From Streptomyces sp. RPA4-2 (GTDB lineage: Bacteria > Actinomycetota > Actinomycetes > Streptomycetales > Streptomycetaceae), in the NCBI RefSeq assembly GCF_012273515.2, contig NZ_CP050975.2, positions 4,216,001 through 4,280,000 on the forward strand: a stretch of 64,000 bases of DNA, read 5' to 3'. The notes under the pieces are model-generated. The model saw only the letters and a list, made by a program, of their open reading frames with translations, searched no databases and was not told where the DNA came from. A program made the position numbers and the translations under genes. How positions within the stretch are numbered: position 1 is the first letter of the stretch; every line of letters begins with the position of its first letter. Of this stretch, positions 9,701 through 16,963 are shown in pieces.

Positions 9701-9970
9701 GCCGGTGTTGGCGGCGACCAGGACCCCGTCGCGGAGGGTGAGCCGCAGGCGGCCGGGGACGTGGGCCCGGGCGGCCGCGTCGGCGGCGTTCTGGGCGAGT
9801 TCGACGAGGAGGCGGTCACGGTATCCGCCGAGGACCAGGTCCTCCTCGGCGTTGGCGTCTTCACGGAACCGGGCCGGGCTGGTGGCCCAGGCGTCCAGCA
9901 CGCCGCGGCGCAGGCGGGCCGTGCCGAACGGGTCCGCGCCCTCGGGTGCCGGTTGCACGAACTTGCTCAC
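6794..9970 (-). CDS. Sacsin-like GHKL ATPase domain protein
   Basis: This 1058-residue protein has an Hsp90/sacsin-type GHKL ATPase domain in its first 250 residues. The N-box ELAQNAADA ends near residue 65, a G1-like ANTGAP segment is at 87-92, and the G2 box GRFGVGFAAV is at 118-127. The Asp of the usual DxGxG G1 box is replaced here. The remaining 800 residues are Leu/Ala/Glu-rich and without recognised domains. A chaperone-like or conformational ATPase role is plausible but unproven. The GTG start (MSKFVQPAPEG) follows GAGGGAGAG at good spacing. It is transcribed away from the next gene to the right, DUF3027, across a repeat-rich gap. Large single-copy homologues are common in Streptomyces. 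Confidence 0.8.
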   Translation of the reverse strand: MSKFVQPAPEGADPFGTARLRRGVLDAWATSPARFREDANAEEDLVLGGYRDRLLVELAQNAADAAARAHVPGRLRLTLRDGVLVAANTGAPLDAAGVESLSTLRASAKRDAPDTAVGRFGVGFAAVVAVTDEPAVVGRHGGIRWSLAEARELAADTARHSPGLGDEIRRRDGHVPLLRLPFAAEGTAPDPYDTAVILPLRDTAAEDLAERLLRGLDDALMLALPGLEEVVVEIGDGGTGGEVRTLRRRAEEHGVTLEDSRDGATRWRTVSHHGPLDPALLADRPVEERLRPQWSVTWAVPVDTDGTPGRPRTSPVVHAPTPSDEPLGVPALLIASLPLDTSRRHAAPGPLTDFLVERAADAYAELLAAWSPVDAGIIDLVPGPLGKGELDGVLRRAILDRLPRTAFLPPAVPPPENGGPDTAADWPESSAAEHPAALRPRDAEVVEGAGAETVRVLAEVLPSLLPAGLERRAELRTLGVARVPLAEAVDRLAGLEKDPGWWWRLYESLAGVDPDRLSGLPVPLADGRTAVGPRQILLPGSDDMRAAAPDTLARLGLKVAHPDAAHPLLEKLGALPATPRAVLTTPQVRAAVAASLDDEGAGWDQEAPDAEEVAELVLALVRDAALEPGDEPWLGALALPDEEGELAPAGELVLPGSPFAQVMREDELAFVESELADRWGEQPLAACGVLANFTLVRATDVVLDPDELDPRDSDFAEPDDAGLLDAVDVWCEDVLDRLPDTPVPPVATEIVAVRDLDLVDDERWPQALALLSRPPLRDALTQPVRVLLPDGTHEIVRPYSAWWLRGHPVLDGRHPAGLLAAGGDPLLRGLYDEADATGFDDEQVLRALGVRTSVAALLDEPGGAAELLERLADPDREVSGTQLHALYGALADLEPERVTLPDELRAVLDGRVTVVDAADAVVVDSPDLLPFTTGMPLLPVRPSRAAELAELFQVRRLSESVTGEVTSEGAEHDVPESVRILLGPSAPSSYVEHEELVVDGTELDWRRTRDGVLHASTLEGVAAGLAWAAGQWPRRFEVAALLEDQSRTEELARDRWFD

Positions 9971-10131
9971 GGTTCACTCTCCCTCTGGCTTCACGCGATC
10001 GCGAGCGCTGGGCTCGGTCGCCGCACGAAGGTACCGTGCGGGGAGGGGGGCTCCGGCCGGTCCTGGTCACGGGGGCCCCGCGTTGCCCTGCGTTGCCCTG
10101 CGGGGCGTGCGCGGGATCCGGCTCGCTGCGG

Positions 10132-10275
10132 CATGTGCCTTGCCTGCCGGGCCGTGGGGGCTGAGCGCGCAGTTCCCCGCGCCCCTTCAAAGCCCCTGCC
10201 AGAACGCGCCTCACACCGGGCCACGCCGCCACGCCCACGGCCCGCACCATGTGCCTTGCCTGCCGGGCCGTGGGG
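10132..10275. repeat. Direct repeat pair (28 bp) bounding a 144-bp segment
   Basis: The string catgtgccttgcctgccggg and the following gccgtgggg occur at both ends of this interval (10132-10159 and 10248-10275). They are identical over about 28 bases. Confidence 0.8.
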
Positions 10276-10328
10276 AGTTGCCCGCGCCCAGGGCACCTCG
10301 GAAGCGCGCCTCGGCGGGCGGTGTTGTT

Positions 10329-10397
10329 CAGCCCGTCCGGCGTTCGAGGACGAGGCCGTTCAGGCCGAAGCGGGGGTCCGGGGGCGGCAGCCCCCGG
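10329..10397 (+). repeat. Dispersed GC-rich repeat, copy 1
   Basis: The core starts cagcccgtccggcgttcgag and ends with a self-complementary gggggcggcagccccc stem. Five related copies occur in this window. It lies just beyond the end of the DUF3027 gene. Confidence 0.8.
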
Positions 10398-10413
10398 AGA
10401 CGGGACACCGGGG

Positions 10414-11340
10414 TCACGAGTGGCCCAGTTCGGACGACGGCTCGTCCGGGGTGATCGAGACCGAACCGGAATCCGGCGAGGGCCGGAGCGGGAAGGGATC
10501 GACCCGGGTCTCGTCGATCACCGGCGGCGCCGGCCGCGGCGGCGCCGGCATGACCGCGGCCTCGGAGTGCCCCCCGCACCCGTACGAGAGCGCCACGACC
10601 CGCCCGTCCGCCGGCGAGAACTCATTCGCACAGACACCGAACGCCTGTCCGAGCGAGCCCCCGATCGGGTTCAGGAAGCCGCAGCTGACGCACGACGCGG
10701 GCGCCGCCTGCGCCATCGCCGTCTTGGGCCCGTACGACTCCTCCCACCGGTCGGCCGCGACATGCAGCCCGTACCGCGAGAGCACCCGCGCCCGGCGCAG
10801 TCCGAGCTCCTCCGCCACCGCCGCGATCGAACCGCGGCGCGGCGCGAACGGAAGGTGCGCGGGAACGCCCGCCGTCACCTCCGCGTCCTCCGCCTCCACC
10901 AGCTCGGCCATGTCCTGCGAGACGGCGGAGTTCGGCGCGGGCTCGTCCTCACCGGAGAAACCGGGCTCGAGCCGCAGGTCCTCGGCGTCCGTGGGCAGCA
11001 GGTCACCGGGGCCCATGTCACCGGGCCGCAGCCGCTCGCTCCACGGCACCCACTCGGGCGCGAGAAGGGCGTCCGAGCCGGGCAGCAGCACCGTCTCGTC
11101 CAGGGTGACGATCTTCGCCCGGGAGGCACGGGCGACCGTCACCGCCCAGCGCCAGCCCCGGTAGCCGAACTCCTTGCACTCGAAGTAGTGCGTGACGACA
11201 CGGTCCCCCTCGGAGACCACCCCCACATGTTCACCGACGACGCCGGGGGCGGCTGCCTCCTCGGCGGCGGTGCGCGCGAGGTCGACGGCCTCGGCGCACA
11301 GACGGTCGGGGGTGCGGCTTCGCGTGGTCGCTGCGCTCAC
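10414..11340 (-). CDS. DUF3027 protein
   Basis: This 308-residue protein matches actinobacterial DUF3027. The N-terminal half contains the family signature GEHVGV...THYFECKEFGYRGWRW, an acidic region follows, and a C-terminal CVSCGFLNP...FGVCANEFSP segment holds three cysteines that could bind zinc. The C-terminal 60 residues are Pro/Asp/Ser-rich and probably disordered. GTG at 11340 is preferred because AGGAG lies about 11 bases upstream; a start 10 codons earlier gives only a basic leader. No function is established. It is divergent from the MFS gene. Confidence 0.85.
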   Translation of the reverse strand: MSAATTRSRTPDRLCAEAVDLARTAAEEAAAPGVVGEHVGVVSEGDRVVTHYFECKEFGYRGWRWAVTVARASRAKIVTLDETVLLPGSDALLAPEWVPWSERLRPGDMGPGDLLPTDAEDLRLEPGFSGEDEPAPNSAVSQDMAELVEAEDAEVTAGVPAHLPFAPRRGSIAAVAEELGLRRARVLSRYGLHVAADRWEESYGPKTAMAQAAPASCVSCGFLNPIGGSLGQAFGVCANEFSPADGRVVALSYGCGGHSEAAVMPAPPRPAPPVIDETRVDPFPLRPSPDSGSVSITPDEPSSELGHS

Positions 11341-11794
11341 AGGTATCGCTTCTCTCCTACGCCGTCTCACGGGTGCGCCCTTCCTCGGCGGCGGTGCGGA
11401 CGGAGCGGACCGGTGGGCCGCGTCGACGTCCGCGCCCGATCGCGCTCGGGCGCACCTACGTCATCCATTCTGCGGGATGACCGAGAGGCGCGCGGCCGAG
11501 AACAACCGCCGCAGGCGCGTTACGCACGCTACCTTCTCCTGAGCCCTGGGCCCACACCGGCGGGGCGCTTCCGCACTCCGAGCCGGTGTTCTTCGTCGCC
11601 ACGAGGCGGCGTTTTCCCACCGTCCGCCCCTTCTCGGCCGGACCGGAAGGGGCCCCGCCGCGTCGCTCCCGGTCGGCCGAAAAACGCCCACGGCCCCTTC
11701 ACGGCGGACCGGCACGGGCCCGCACCGGCCCCACTCGGCCCCTATACGCGTGGTAACCGCACTACCCACGCCCTTCTCGGGGCACTATTGCGGA
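11341..11794. other. 454-bp divergent intergenic region
   Basis: No gene is supported here. It separates the divergent DUF3027 and MFS genes. A TAnnnT-like hexamer (cactat, 11783-11788) sits six bases before the MFS GTG, compatible with a leaderless transcript. The rest is GC-rich sequence without repeats that I could identify. Confidence 0.5.
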
Positions 11795-13219
11795 GTGGCA
11801 GCCGCGAGGTCGTCCCAGGGAACCGCCGGAATCGGTGGCACCAAGGGGAGCATCCGAAGGGGCGGGCCGGGCCGGATGAGCGGGTCCGTCCGCGCGGTCG
11901 GCCGTGCCCTGCACTTCCCGTTCACCGGCACGGCCCGCGGAATCCGCAAGGCGACGCACGCGCACGGGGCGGGTGAGTCCGGCCTCGGCAAACTGATCGA
12001 ACTGCACGCGGTCAACGGCGCCGGCGACGTCATGATCACCATCGCCCTCGCCTCCACCGTCTTCTTCTCCGTGCCCACCGACGAGGCCCGCGGCCGCGTC
12101 GCCCTCTACCTCGCCATCACCATGGCGCCCTTCACCCTCCTCGCCCCGGTGATCGGCCCGCTCCTGGACCGCCTGCCGCACGGCCGCCGGGCCGCGATGG
12201 CCGGCGCGATGCTCGCCCGGGCGATGCTCGCCCTGCTGCTGTCGGGCGCGGTCGCCAGCGGCAGCCTGGAGCTGTATCCCGCCGCGCTGGGGGTGCTCGT
12301 CGCGTCCAAGGCGTACGGAGTGGTGCGCAGCGCCGTCGTGCCCCGGCTGCTCCCGCCCGGCTTCTCCCTGGTGAAGGCCAATTCGCGGGTCACCCTGGGC
12401 GGACTGCTCGCCACCGGCGTCGCCGCGCCCGTCGGAGCGGGACTGCAGGCCCTCGGTCCGCGCTATCCGCTCTACGGCGCCTTCGCGATCTTCGTCGCGG
12501 GGACGTTCCTGTCGTTCACCCTGCCGCCGAAGGTCGACTCGGCCAAGGGCGAGGACCGGGCGCTGCTGGCCGCGGACGAGGAGCACGTGCGCGGGCCGCG
12601 ACGGGAGAGGACACCGCGTCCCGGGCTGCGCACCGTCGGTACGGCGGTCACCCACGCCCTCGCCGCCAACGCCGCCCTGCGCTGCCTCTCCGGCTTCCTG
12701 ATCTTCTTCCTCGCCTTCCTGCTGCGCGAGCACCCGCTCACCGGCGAGAGCGCGGCCGTCTCGCTCGGGATCGTCGGCGTGTCGGCCGGCGCGGGCAACG
12801 CGCTCGGCACCGCGGTCGGGGCCTGGCTGAAATCCCGCGCCCCCGAGATCATCATCGTGACCGTCGTGGCGTGCGTGCTGGGCGCCGCGATCACCGCCGC
12901 CCTCTTCTTCGGGGCCGTCCTGGTGGCCTGCCTCACGGCGGTCGCCGGGTTCTCGCAGGCGCTCGCCAAGCTGTCCCTGGACGCGCTGATCCAGCGGGAC
13001 GTGCCCGAACTCGTACGGACCTCCGCCTTCGCGCGCTCCGAGACGCTGCTGCAGGTGGCCTGGGTGTTCGGCGGCGCGATCGGCATCGTGCTGCCCCTCA
13101 ACGGCACGCTGGGCCTCGCCGTGGCCGCCGCGATCGTCGCCGTCGGGTGGCTCACCACCGTCCGGGGGCTGATCGGCGCGGCCCGGCACGGAGGCACGGC
13201 GCGGCCACGCGTGGCATGA
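11795..13219 (+). CDS. MFS transporter
   Basis: This 474-residue (GTG start) major facilitator-like membrane protein has about 10-12 hydrophobic helices, starting near residue 80 after a cytoplasmic N-terminal tail. Conserved segments include GAGDVMITIALASTVFFSVP and LLDRLPHGRRAAM, the latter resembling the MFS loop 2-3 motif. A basic linker near residue 265 (RGPRRERTPRPG) divides the two halves. The start is uncertain: GTG 11795 may be leaderless, and ATG 11876 would drop 27 residues. Substrate is unknown. It is followed 59 bases later by the DUF2771 lipoprotein and the menaquinone genes, and could be cotranscribed with them. Confidence 0.8.
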   Translation: MAAARSSQGTAGIGGTKGSIRRGGPGRMSGSVRAVGRALHFPFTGTARGIRKATHAHGAGESGLGKLIELHAVNGAGDVMITIALASTVFFSVPTDEARGRVALYLAITMAPFTLLAPVIGPLLDRLPHGRRAAMAGAMLARAMLALLLSGAVASGSLELYPAALGVLVASKAYGVVRSAVVPRLLPPGFSLVKANSRVTLGGLLATGVAAPVGAGLQALGPRYPLYGAFAIFVAGTFLSFTLPPKVDSAKGEDRALLAADEEHVRGPRRERTPRPGLRTVGTAVTHALAANAALRCLSGFLIFFLAFLLREHPLTGESAAVSLGIVGVSAGAGNALGTAVGAWLKSRAPEIIIVTVVACVLGAAITAALFFGAVLVACLTAVAGFSQALAKLSLDALIQRDVPELVRTSAFARSETLLQVAWVFGGAIGIVLPLNGTLGLAVAAAIVAVGWLTTVRGLIGAARHGGTARPRVA

Positions 13220-13278
13220 CTGCGGCACGCCGTACCCCACGTGGGGAGAGCGGTGGACGTGCCCGATAGCCTTCGCCC

Positions 13279-13764
13279 ATGACCTCCCTGCCCCGCGGCA
13301 GAGCCGCCAATGGACATCACCGTCGCGCCGTTGCCGCTCTCGGCGCCGTTTCCGCCGGACTTCTCGTCCTGTCCGCCTGTGACAAGCCGACGCCGCTGGC
13401 CACGATCACGGTCGGCAAGAGCTCGGTGAGTTCCGAGACCGACTGCTACAACGACGGCAAGGCGGTGAGCAGCGCGGACCTGGCCAAGTGCCTCAAGGCC
13501 AAGGACATCAAGTCCATCAAGGTCGACCCCGACGACACCGTGCGGTTCGGCGTGGACCCGAAGATCGCGGACAACGGCTGGACGATCCTGATGAACGGTC
13601 AGCCGCTGACCGACTCCAGCAAGAAGACCTACCGGACGATTCCGGGAAGCGTGTTCTTCAACGCCCAGTACGGAGCCAGCGGCAACTCCACGCTCGTCTC
13701 CATCAAGGAGGGCGACAAGACGGTGACCGGACTGTGGTCGTTCAAGCTCAAGAAGGACGCCTGA
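13279..13764 (+). CDS. DUF2771 lipoprotein
   Basis: This 161-residue predicted lipoprotein has a basic N-terminus, a hydrophobic stretch and the lipobox VLSAC with Cys near residue 34, so it should be anchored outside the membrane. The mature part contains a Cys pair (DCYNDGKAV... AKCLKAK) that could form a disulfide, and a beta-rich C-terminal half ending GLWSFKLKKDA. It matches the DUF2771 family of actinobacterial lipoproteins; no function is known. It ends 20 bases before the proposed mqnB start, so the two may be cotranscribed. Confidence 0.85.
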   Translation: MTSLPRGRAANGHHRRAVAALGAVSAGLLVLSACDKPTPLATITVGKSSVSSETDCYNDGKAVSSADLAKCLKAKDIKSIKVDPDDTVRFGVDPKIADNGWTILMNGQPLTDSSKKTYRTIPGSVFFNAQYGASGNSTLVSIKEGDKTVTGLWSFKLKKDA

Positions 13765-13784
13765 TCGCTGCCGCAGGGCCGAAG

Positions 13785-14531
13785 GTGCTGGTGGCCACCG
13801 CGGTTCCGGTCGAACGGGACGCGGTGGCCGGGGCGTTCACGGGCCCGCACCATGAGGTGCGGCTCCCCGGGGTGACCCTGCACCGGCTGCGCCCCGCCTC
13901 CGCCGTCCCGCCGCCCGGCGCCGCGCCCGCCGCCGGGCCGACCCTCGATCTGCTGGCCGCGGGTGTCGGCCCCGCCCTCGCCGCCGCCTCCGTCGCTGCC
14001 GCGCTCACCGCGGGCGCTCTCGAAGGCGCCCCCTACGACCTGGTCGTCTCCACCGGCATCGGCGGCGGTTTCCAGCCGGACGCGCCCGTCGGATCCCTCG
14101 TCCTCGCCGACGAGATCACCGCCGCGGACCTGGGCGCCGAGACCCCGGACGGGTTCCTCCCGGTGACGGAACTCGGCTTCGGCACCGTCACTCACCGTCC
14201 GCCCGAAGCACTCGTACGGGAGCTCGTGGCCGTCACCGGCGCGCGCGCCGGGACCGTACTGACCGTGTCCACCATGACCGGCACCGCCGAACGCACCGCC
14301 GCACTGCGCGCCCGCCACCCCCGCGCCCTCGCCGAGGCCATGGAGGGCTTCGGCGTGGGCGAGGCCGCCGCCGCCCACGGCGTGCCCGTGCTGGAGCTGC
14401 GCGCGGTGTCGAACGCCGTCGGCCCGCGCGACCGCGCCGCCTGGCGCATCGGCGAGGCTCTCGCGGCCCTCACCGAGGGTTTCGGGAAGCTCGCGCCCGT
14501 CCTGGAGAGTTGGAACCCACATGAGCCCTGA
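13785..14531 (+). CDS. mqnB: Futalosine hydrolase
   Basis: MqnB cleaves futalosine to hypoxanthine and dehypoxanthinyl futalosine in the futalosine route to menaquinone. The 248-residue protein belongs to the nucleoside phosphorylase/MTA-SAH nucleosidase fold. It shows VLVATAVPVERDAV at the N-terminus, STGIGGGF near residue 88, and a late AEAMEGFGVGEAAAAHGVP segment typical of the purine-binding region. GTG 13785 is the first plausible start after the in-frame region begins; its ribosome site is weak. Its last 11 bases overlap the mqnD start, and adjacency to mqnD strongly supports the assignment. In S. coelicolor the equivalent pair is SCO4327/SCO4326. Confidence 0.92.
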   Translation: MLVATAVPVERDAVAGAFTGPHHEVRLPGVTLHRLRPASAVPPPGAAPAAGPTLDLLAAGVGPALAAASVAAALTAGALEGAPYDLVVSTGIGGGFQPDAPVGSLVLADEITAADLGAETPDGFLPVTELGFGTVTHRPPEALVRELVAVTGARAGTVLTVSTMTGTAERTAALRARHPRALAEAMEGFGVGEAAAAHGVPVLELRAVSNAVGPRDRAAWRIGEALAALTEGFGKLAPVLESWNPHEP

Positions 14532-15381
14532 GAAACTGCCCGAGCCCCTGCGGATCGCGTACTCGCCCTGCCCGAACGACACCTTCGTCTTCGACGCCTG
14601 GGCCCACGGCCGCGTCCCCGGCGCGCCCGCCCTCGACGTGACGTTCGCGGACATCGACATCACCAACGGCATGGCCGAGCGCGGCGAGTCCGACGTACTG
14701 AAGGTGTCGTACGCCGTGCTGCCGTACGTCCTCGACGAGTACGCGCTGCTGCCCTGCGGCGGCGCGCTGGGCCGGGGCTGCGGCCCGCTGGTGCTGACCC
14801 GGGAGCCGGGGGCCGACCTGGCGGGCCGTACGGTCGCCGTGCCCAGCGAGACGTCGACGGCGTACCTGCTCTTCCGTCTGTGGGCGGCGGACACGGTACC
14901 GGGCGGCGTGGGCGAGATCGTCGTGATGCCGTTCCACGAGATCATGCCCGCCGTGCGGGACGGGAAGGTGGACGCCGGACTCGTCATCCACGAAGCCCGT
15001 TTCACGTACCAGAACTACGGGCTGCACAAGCTCGCCGACCTGGGAGAGCACTGGGAGCTGACGACCGGGCTGCCCATCCCGCTCGGCGCGATCATCGCCA
15101 GACGCTCGCTGGGACAGGAGCGCCTGACCGAACTCGCCGCCGCGACCCGCGCCTCGGTCCGTGCCGCCTGGGACGACCCCGAGGCCTCCCGCCCGTACGT
15201 CCTCGCGCACGCCCAGGAGATGGACCCCGCCGTCGCCGACCAGCACATCGGCCTGTACGTCAACGAGTTCACCGCCGACCTCGGCGAGGACGGCTACGCG
15301 GCGGTCCGCGGCCTGCTCACGCGCGCCGCGGCCGAGGGACTGGTGCCGCCCCTCGGCCCGGACGCGCTGCGATTCCCGTAG
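14521..15381 (+). CDS. mqnD: 1,4-dihydroxy-6-naphthoate synthase
   Basis: MqnD converts cyclic dehypoxanthinyl futalosine to 1,4-dihydroxy-6-naphthoate in menaquinone synthesis. The 286-residue protein has the periplasmic-binding-protein-like MqnA/MqnD fold and begins with the diagnostic RIAYSPCPNDTFVFDAW motif. Further family features are ITNGMAERGESDVLKVSY near residue 45 and DAGLVIHEARFTYQNYGL near residue 150, where the His-containing stretch is the family's catalytic region. The ATG at 14521 lies inside mqnB (11-base overlap), so translation is probably coupled. The rest of the pathway (mqnA, mqnC) is not in this window. Confidence 0.95.
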   Translation: MSPEKLPEPLRIAYSPCPNDTFVFDAWAHGRVPGAPALDVTFADIDITNGMAERGESDVLKVSYAVLPYVLDEYALLPCGGALGRGCGPLVLTREPGADLAGRTVAVPSETSTAYLLFRLWAADTVPGGVGEIVVMPFHEIMPAVRDGKVDAGLVIHEARFTYQNYGLHKLADLGEHWELTTGLPIPLGAIIARRSLGQERLTELAAATRASVRAAWDDPEASRPYVLAHAQEMDPAVADQHIGLYVNEFTADLGEDGYAAVRGLLTRAAAEGLVPPLGPDALRFP

Positions 15382-15420
15382 CCCGGTATTCGAACCGCCG
15401 GGAGCTTCCCGTGGCCGGGG

Positions 15421-15804
15421 CTACACGTCGAGTTGGTCGGCGACCGCCCGCAGCAGGCCCGCGATCTTCTTCCCGGAGGTCTTCTCCGGGTAACGGCCCC
15501 TCTCCAGCATCGGTGTGATGTTCTCGAGGAGGGTCGTCAGGTCCTGCACGATGGAGGCCAGTTCGTCCGGCTTGCGGCGCTGGGCGGCCGCGACGGAGGG
15601 GGTGGGGTCCAGGATGGTCACCGAGAGCGCCTGGTCGCCGCGCTGGCCGGCGACGACGCCGAACTCCACACGCTGGCCCGGCTTGAGAGCATCGACTCCG
15701 GCGGGCAGGACCGAGGAGTGGACGAAGACGTCGCCGCCGTCGTCGCGGGAGAGAAAGCCGAAGCCCTTCTCACTGTTGAACCACTTGACCTGGCCGGTAG
15801 GCAC
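15421..15804 (-). CDS. cspB: Cold-shock-domain protein with C-terminal extension
   Basis: This 127-residue protein has an N-terminal cold-shock domain (residues 1-65). It carries the RNA-binding motifs KGFGFL and DVFVHSS after the GQVKWFN start, then a linker and a 60-residue helical extension ending GLLRAVADQLDV. GTG 15804 is chosen because the protein then begins PTGQVKWFN and AGGAC lies about nine bases upstream; an upstream in-frame start at 15858 adds a poor leader. It is a single-stranded nucleic acid binder, probably an RNA chaperone. It resembles Streptomyces SCO4325, annotated CspB. The extension distinguishes it from the 68-residue protein at 39820-40026. Confidence 0.88.
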   Translation of the reverse strand: MPTGQVKWFNSEKGFGFLSRDDGGDVFVHSSVLPAGVDALKPGQRVEFGVVAGQRGDQALSVTILDPTPSVAAAQRRKPDELASIVQDLTTLLENITPMLERGRYPEKTSGKKIAGLLRAVADQLDV

Positions 15805-16022
15805 GTCTGTCCTCGTCCTCGTACTCGTCGGGAACCGCTCTGAAAACTGCTCGGGCACTTACGTCGGAAGTTGCTCCGGCAACTTCGGGCAACCATCGGG
15901 AAACCGCTCCGGACAGCACTGCGGCGGGCCGTCCGACCCGCCGGTACCAAGGCTAATGGTCCGGGGGCCACTGACAAGACGTCGCCTGACTGTTCCTTCG
16001 CGCTGGGAACTACCCTGGTCCG

Positions 16023-16289
16023 GTGCGTGACAAAACCCAACCGAATTCCGCAGAACCGGGTGACCGGCTGATCCGCGCCGGTGCTCTCGTGTTCTTTGCC
16101 GGTGCCGTGGCCACACTCGTCACCGTGACCCCACTGCTTCTCGACACCAAACCCTTTCCGACCTACATGTTCGGCTTGAGCATGCTCATGGGTGTCGGTT
16201 TTCTGATCGCCGGAGCCGGGGTGCTCCGGTCGGTCGCGGCCGGCCGCCGCCGGGCCCGCGCGGTTCAGGCGGGCGCGGCCCCGCGGTAG
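16023..16289 (+). CDS. Small two-helix membrane protein
   Basis: This 88-residue protein has two hydrophobic segments (about residues 17-39 and 48-70) and a very basic C-terminus (AAGRRRARAV). The start is GTG 16023 with no ribosome site; the preceding TACCCT hexamer seven bases upstream would allow a leaderless transcript. Its last 25 bases overlap the end of the convergent HAD hydrolase gene. It is a conserved Streptomyces hypothetical; no function can be assigned. Confidence 0.7.
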   Translation: MRDKTQPNSAEPGDRLIRAGALVFFAGAVATLVTVTPLLLDTKPFPTYMFGLSMLMGVGFLIAGAGVLRSVAAGRRRARAVQAGAAPR

Positions 16290-16915
16290 CCGCCCAGCCA
16301 CGCCGGGAACTGCGTCAGGTCGGTGAGGACGACGTCCGCGCCCGCCGCGCGCAGCTCCGCCGCGTCGCACGGCCCGGTGGCCACGGCGACGGAGTACGCG
16401 TCCGCGGTGCGCGCGCCGCGGACGTCGCCGGTGTGGTCACCGACGTACACGCTCGCGCCGTGCTCGCGCAGGGCCTCCGCCTTCCGCTCGGCCCACAGGT
16501 CGCCGACGACCGCGTCCGCGCCGATCCCCAGGTGCTTGAGGTGCAGTTTGGCGTTGGGCTCCCACTTCGCCGTGACGACGACGGCACGGCCGCCCGCCGC
16601 CCGCACCGCCTCGACGGCCTCGTGGGCACCCGGCATGGCGAGCGTGCCGGTGATGGCGTAGGCGGGATACAGCTCGCGGTAGAGGTCGGCGACGGCCGGG
16701 ACCCGCTCCGCCGGGAACCAGTTGACGAGCTCCTCCTCCAGCGGCGGCCCGAGCCGGGTGACGACGAGGTCGCAGTCGATGTACGTGTCCGTGCGTGCCG
16801 AGAGCGCCTGGTAGCAGGCGTGGATGCCGGGGCGGGAGTCGATCAGGGTCATGTCGAGGTCGAAGCCGACGGTCAGCCCGCGCGAGGGCATCGGTGCGAT
16901 ATGCATATGGACCAT
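16265..16915 (-). CDS. HAD-superfamily hydrolase
   Basis: This 216-residue haloacid dehalogenase-like hydrolase is probably a phosphatase. Motif I is FDLDMTLIDS (nucleophile Asp19, general acid Asp21). Motif II is the VVVTAKW stretch, the conserved Lys lies in LHLKHLGIG, and motif IV is VYVGDHTGDVRGA, where two Asp bind magnesium. The cap between motifs I and II is helical, as in phosphoglycolate phosphatase-like members. ATG 16915 is favoured (MVHMHIAPMPSRG) but has no clear ribosome site; the next ATG is three codons later. Substrate is unknown. Confidence 0.85.
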   Translation of the reverse strand: MVHMHIAPMPSRGLTVGFDLDMTLIDSRPGIHACYQALSARTDTYIDCDLVVTRLGPPLEEELVNWFPAERVPAVADLYRELYPAYAITGTLAMPGAHEAVEAVRAAGGRAVVVTAKWEPNAKLHLKHLGIGADAVVGDLWAERKAEALREHGASVYVGDHTGDVRGARTADAYSVAVATGPCDAAELRAAGADVVLTDLTQFPAWLGGYRGAAPA

Positions 16916-16963
16916 TGTGCCCAGGCCGGGCACGGGGTGGTCCGGGCTGGGGTCCGGGGTCCT

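Larger units (their letters stand above)
9971..10413. other. 443-bp intergenic gap rich in repeats
   Basis: No convincing gene is visible. The gap holds the promoter side of the sacsin-like gene, a 28-bp direct repeat (10132-10159 and 10248-10275), a copy of the common Streptomyces motif cagttccccgcgccccttc near 10170, and one copy of the dispersed repeat at 10329-10397. Confidence 0.7.

Noticed and set aside
6716..11164. A 1482-residue open frame opposite the sacsin-like gene and beyond
   Set aside because: It is the antisense of the real gene at 6794-9970 and of DUF3027; its Gly/Arg/Gln/Val-rich text is typical of high-GC shadow frames and has no domain.
15382..15420. tRNA-like string ggtattcgaaccgcc
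   Set aside because: Only a T-loop-like word is present; no acceptor or anticodon stem is visible in the 40-base gap.
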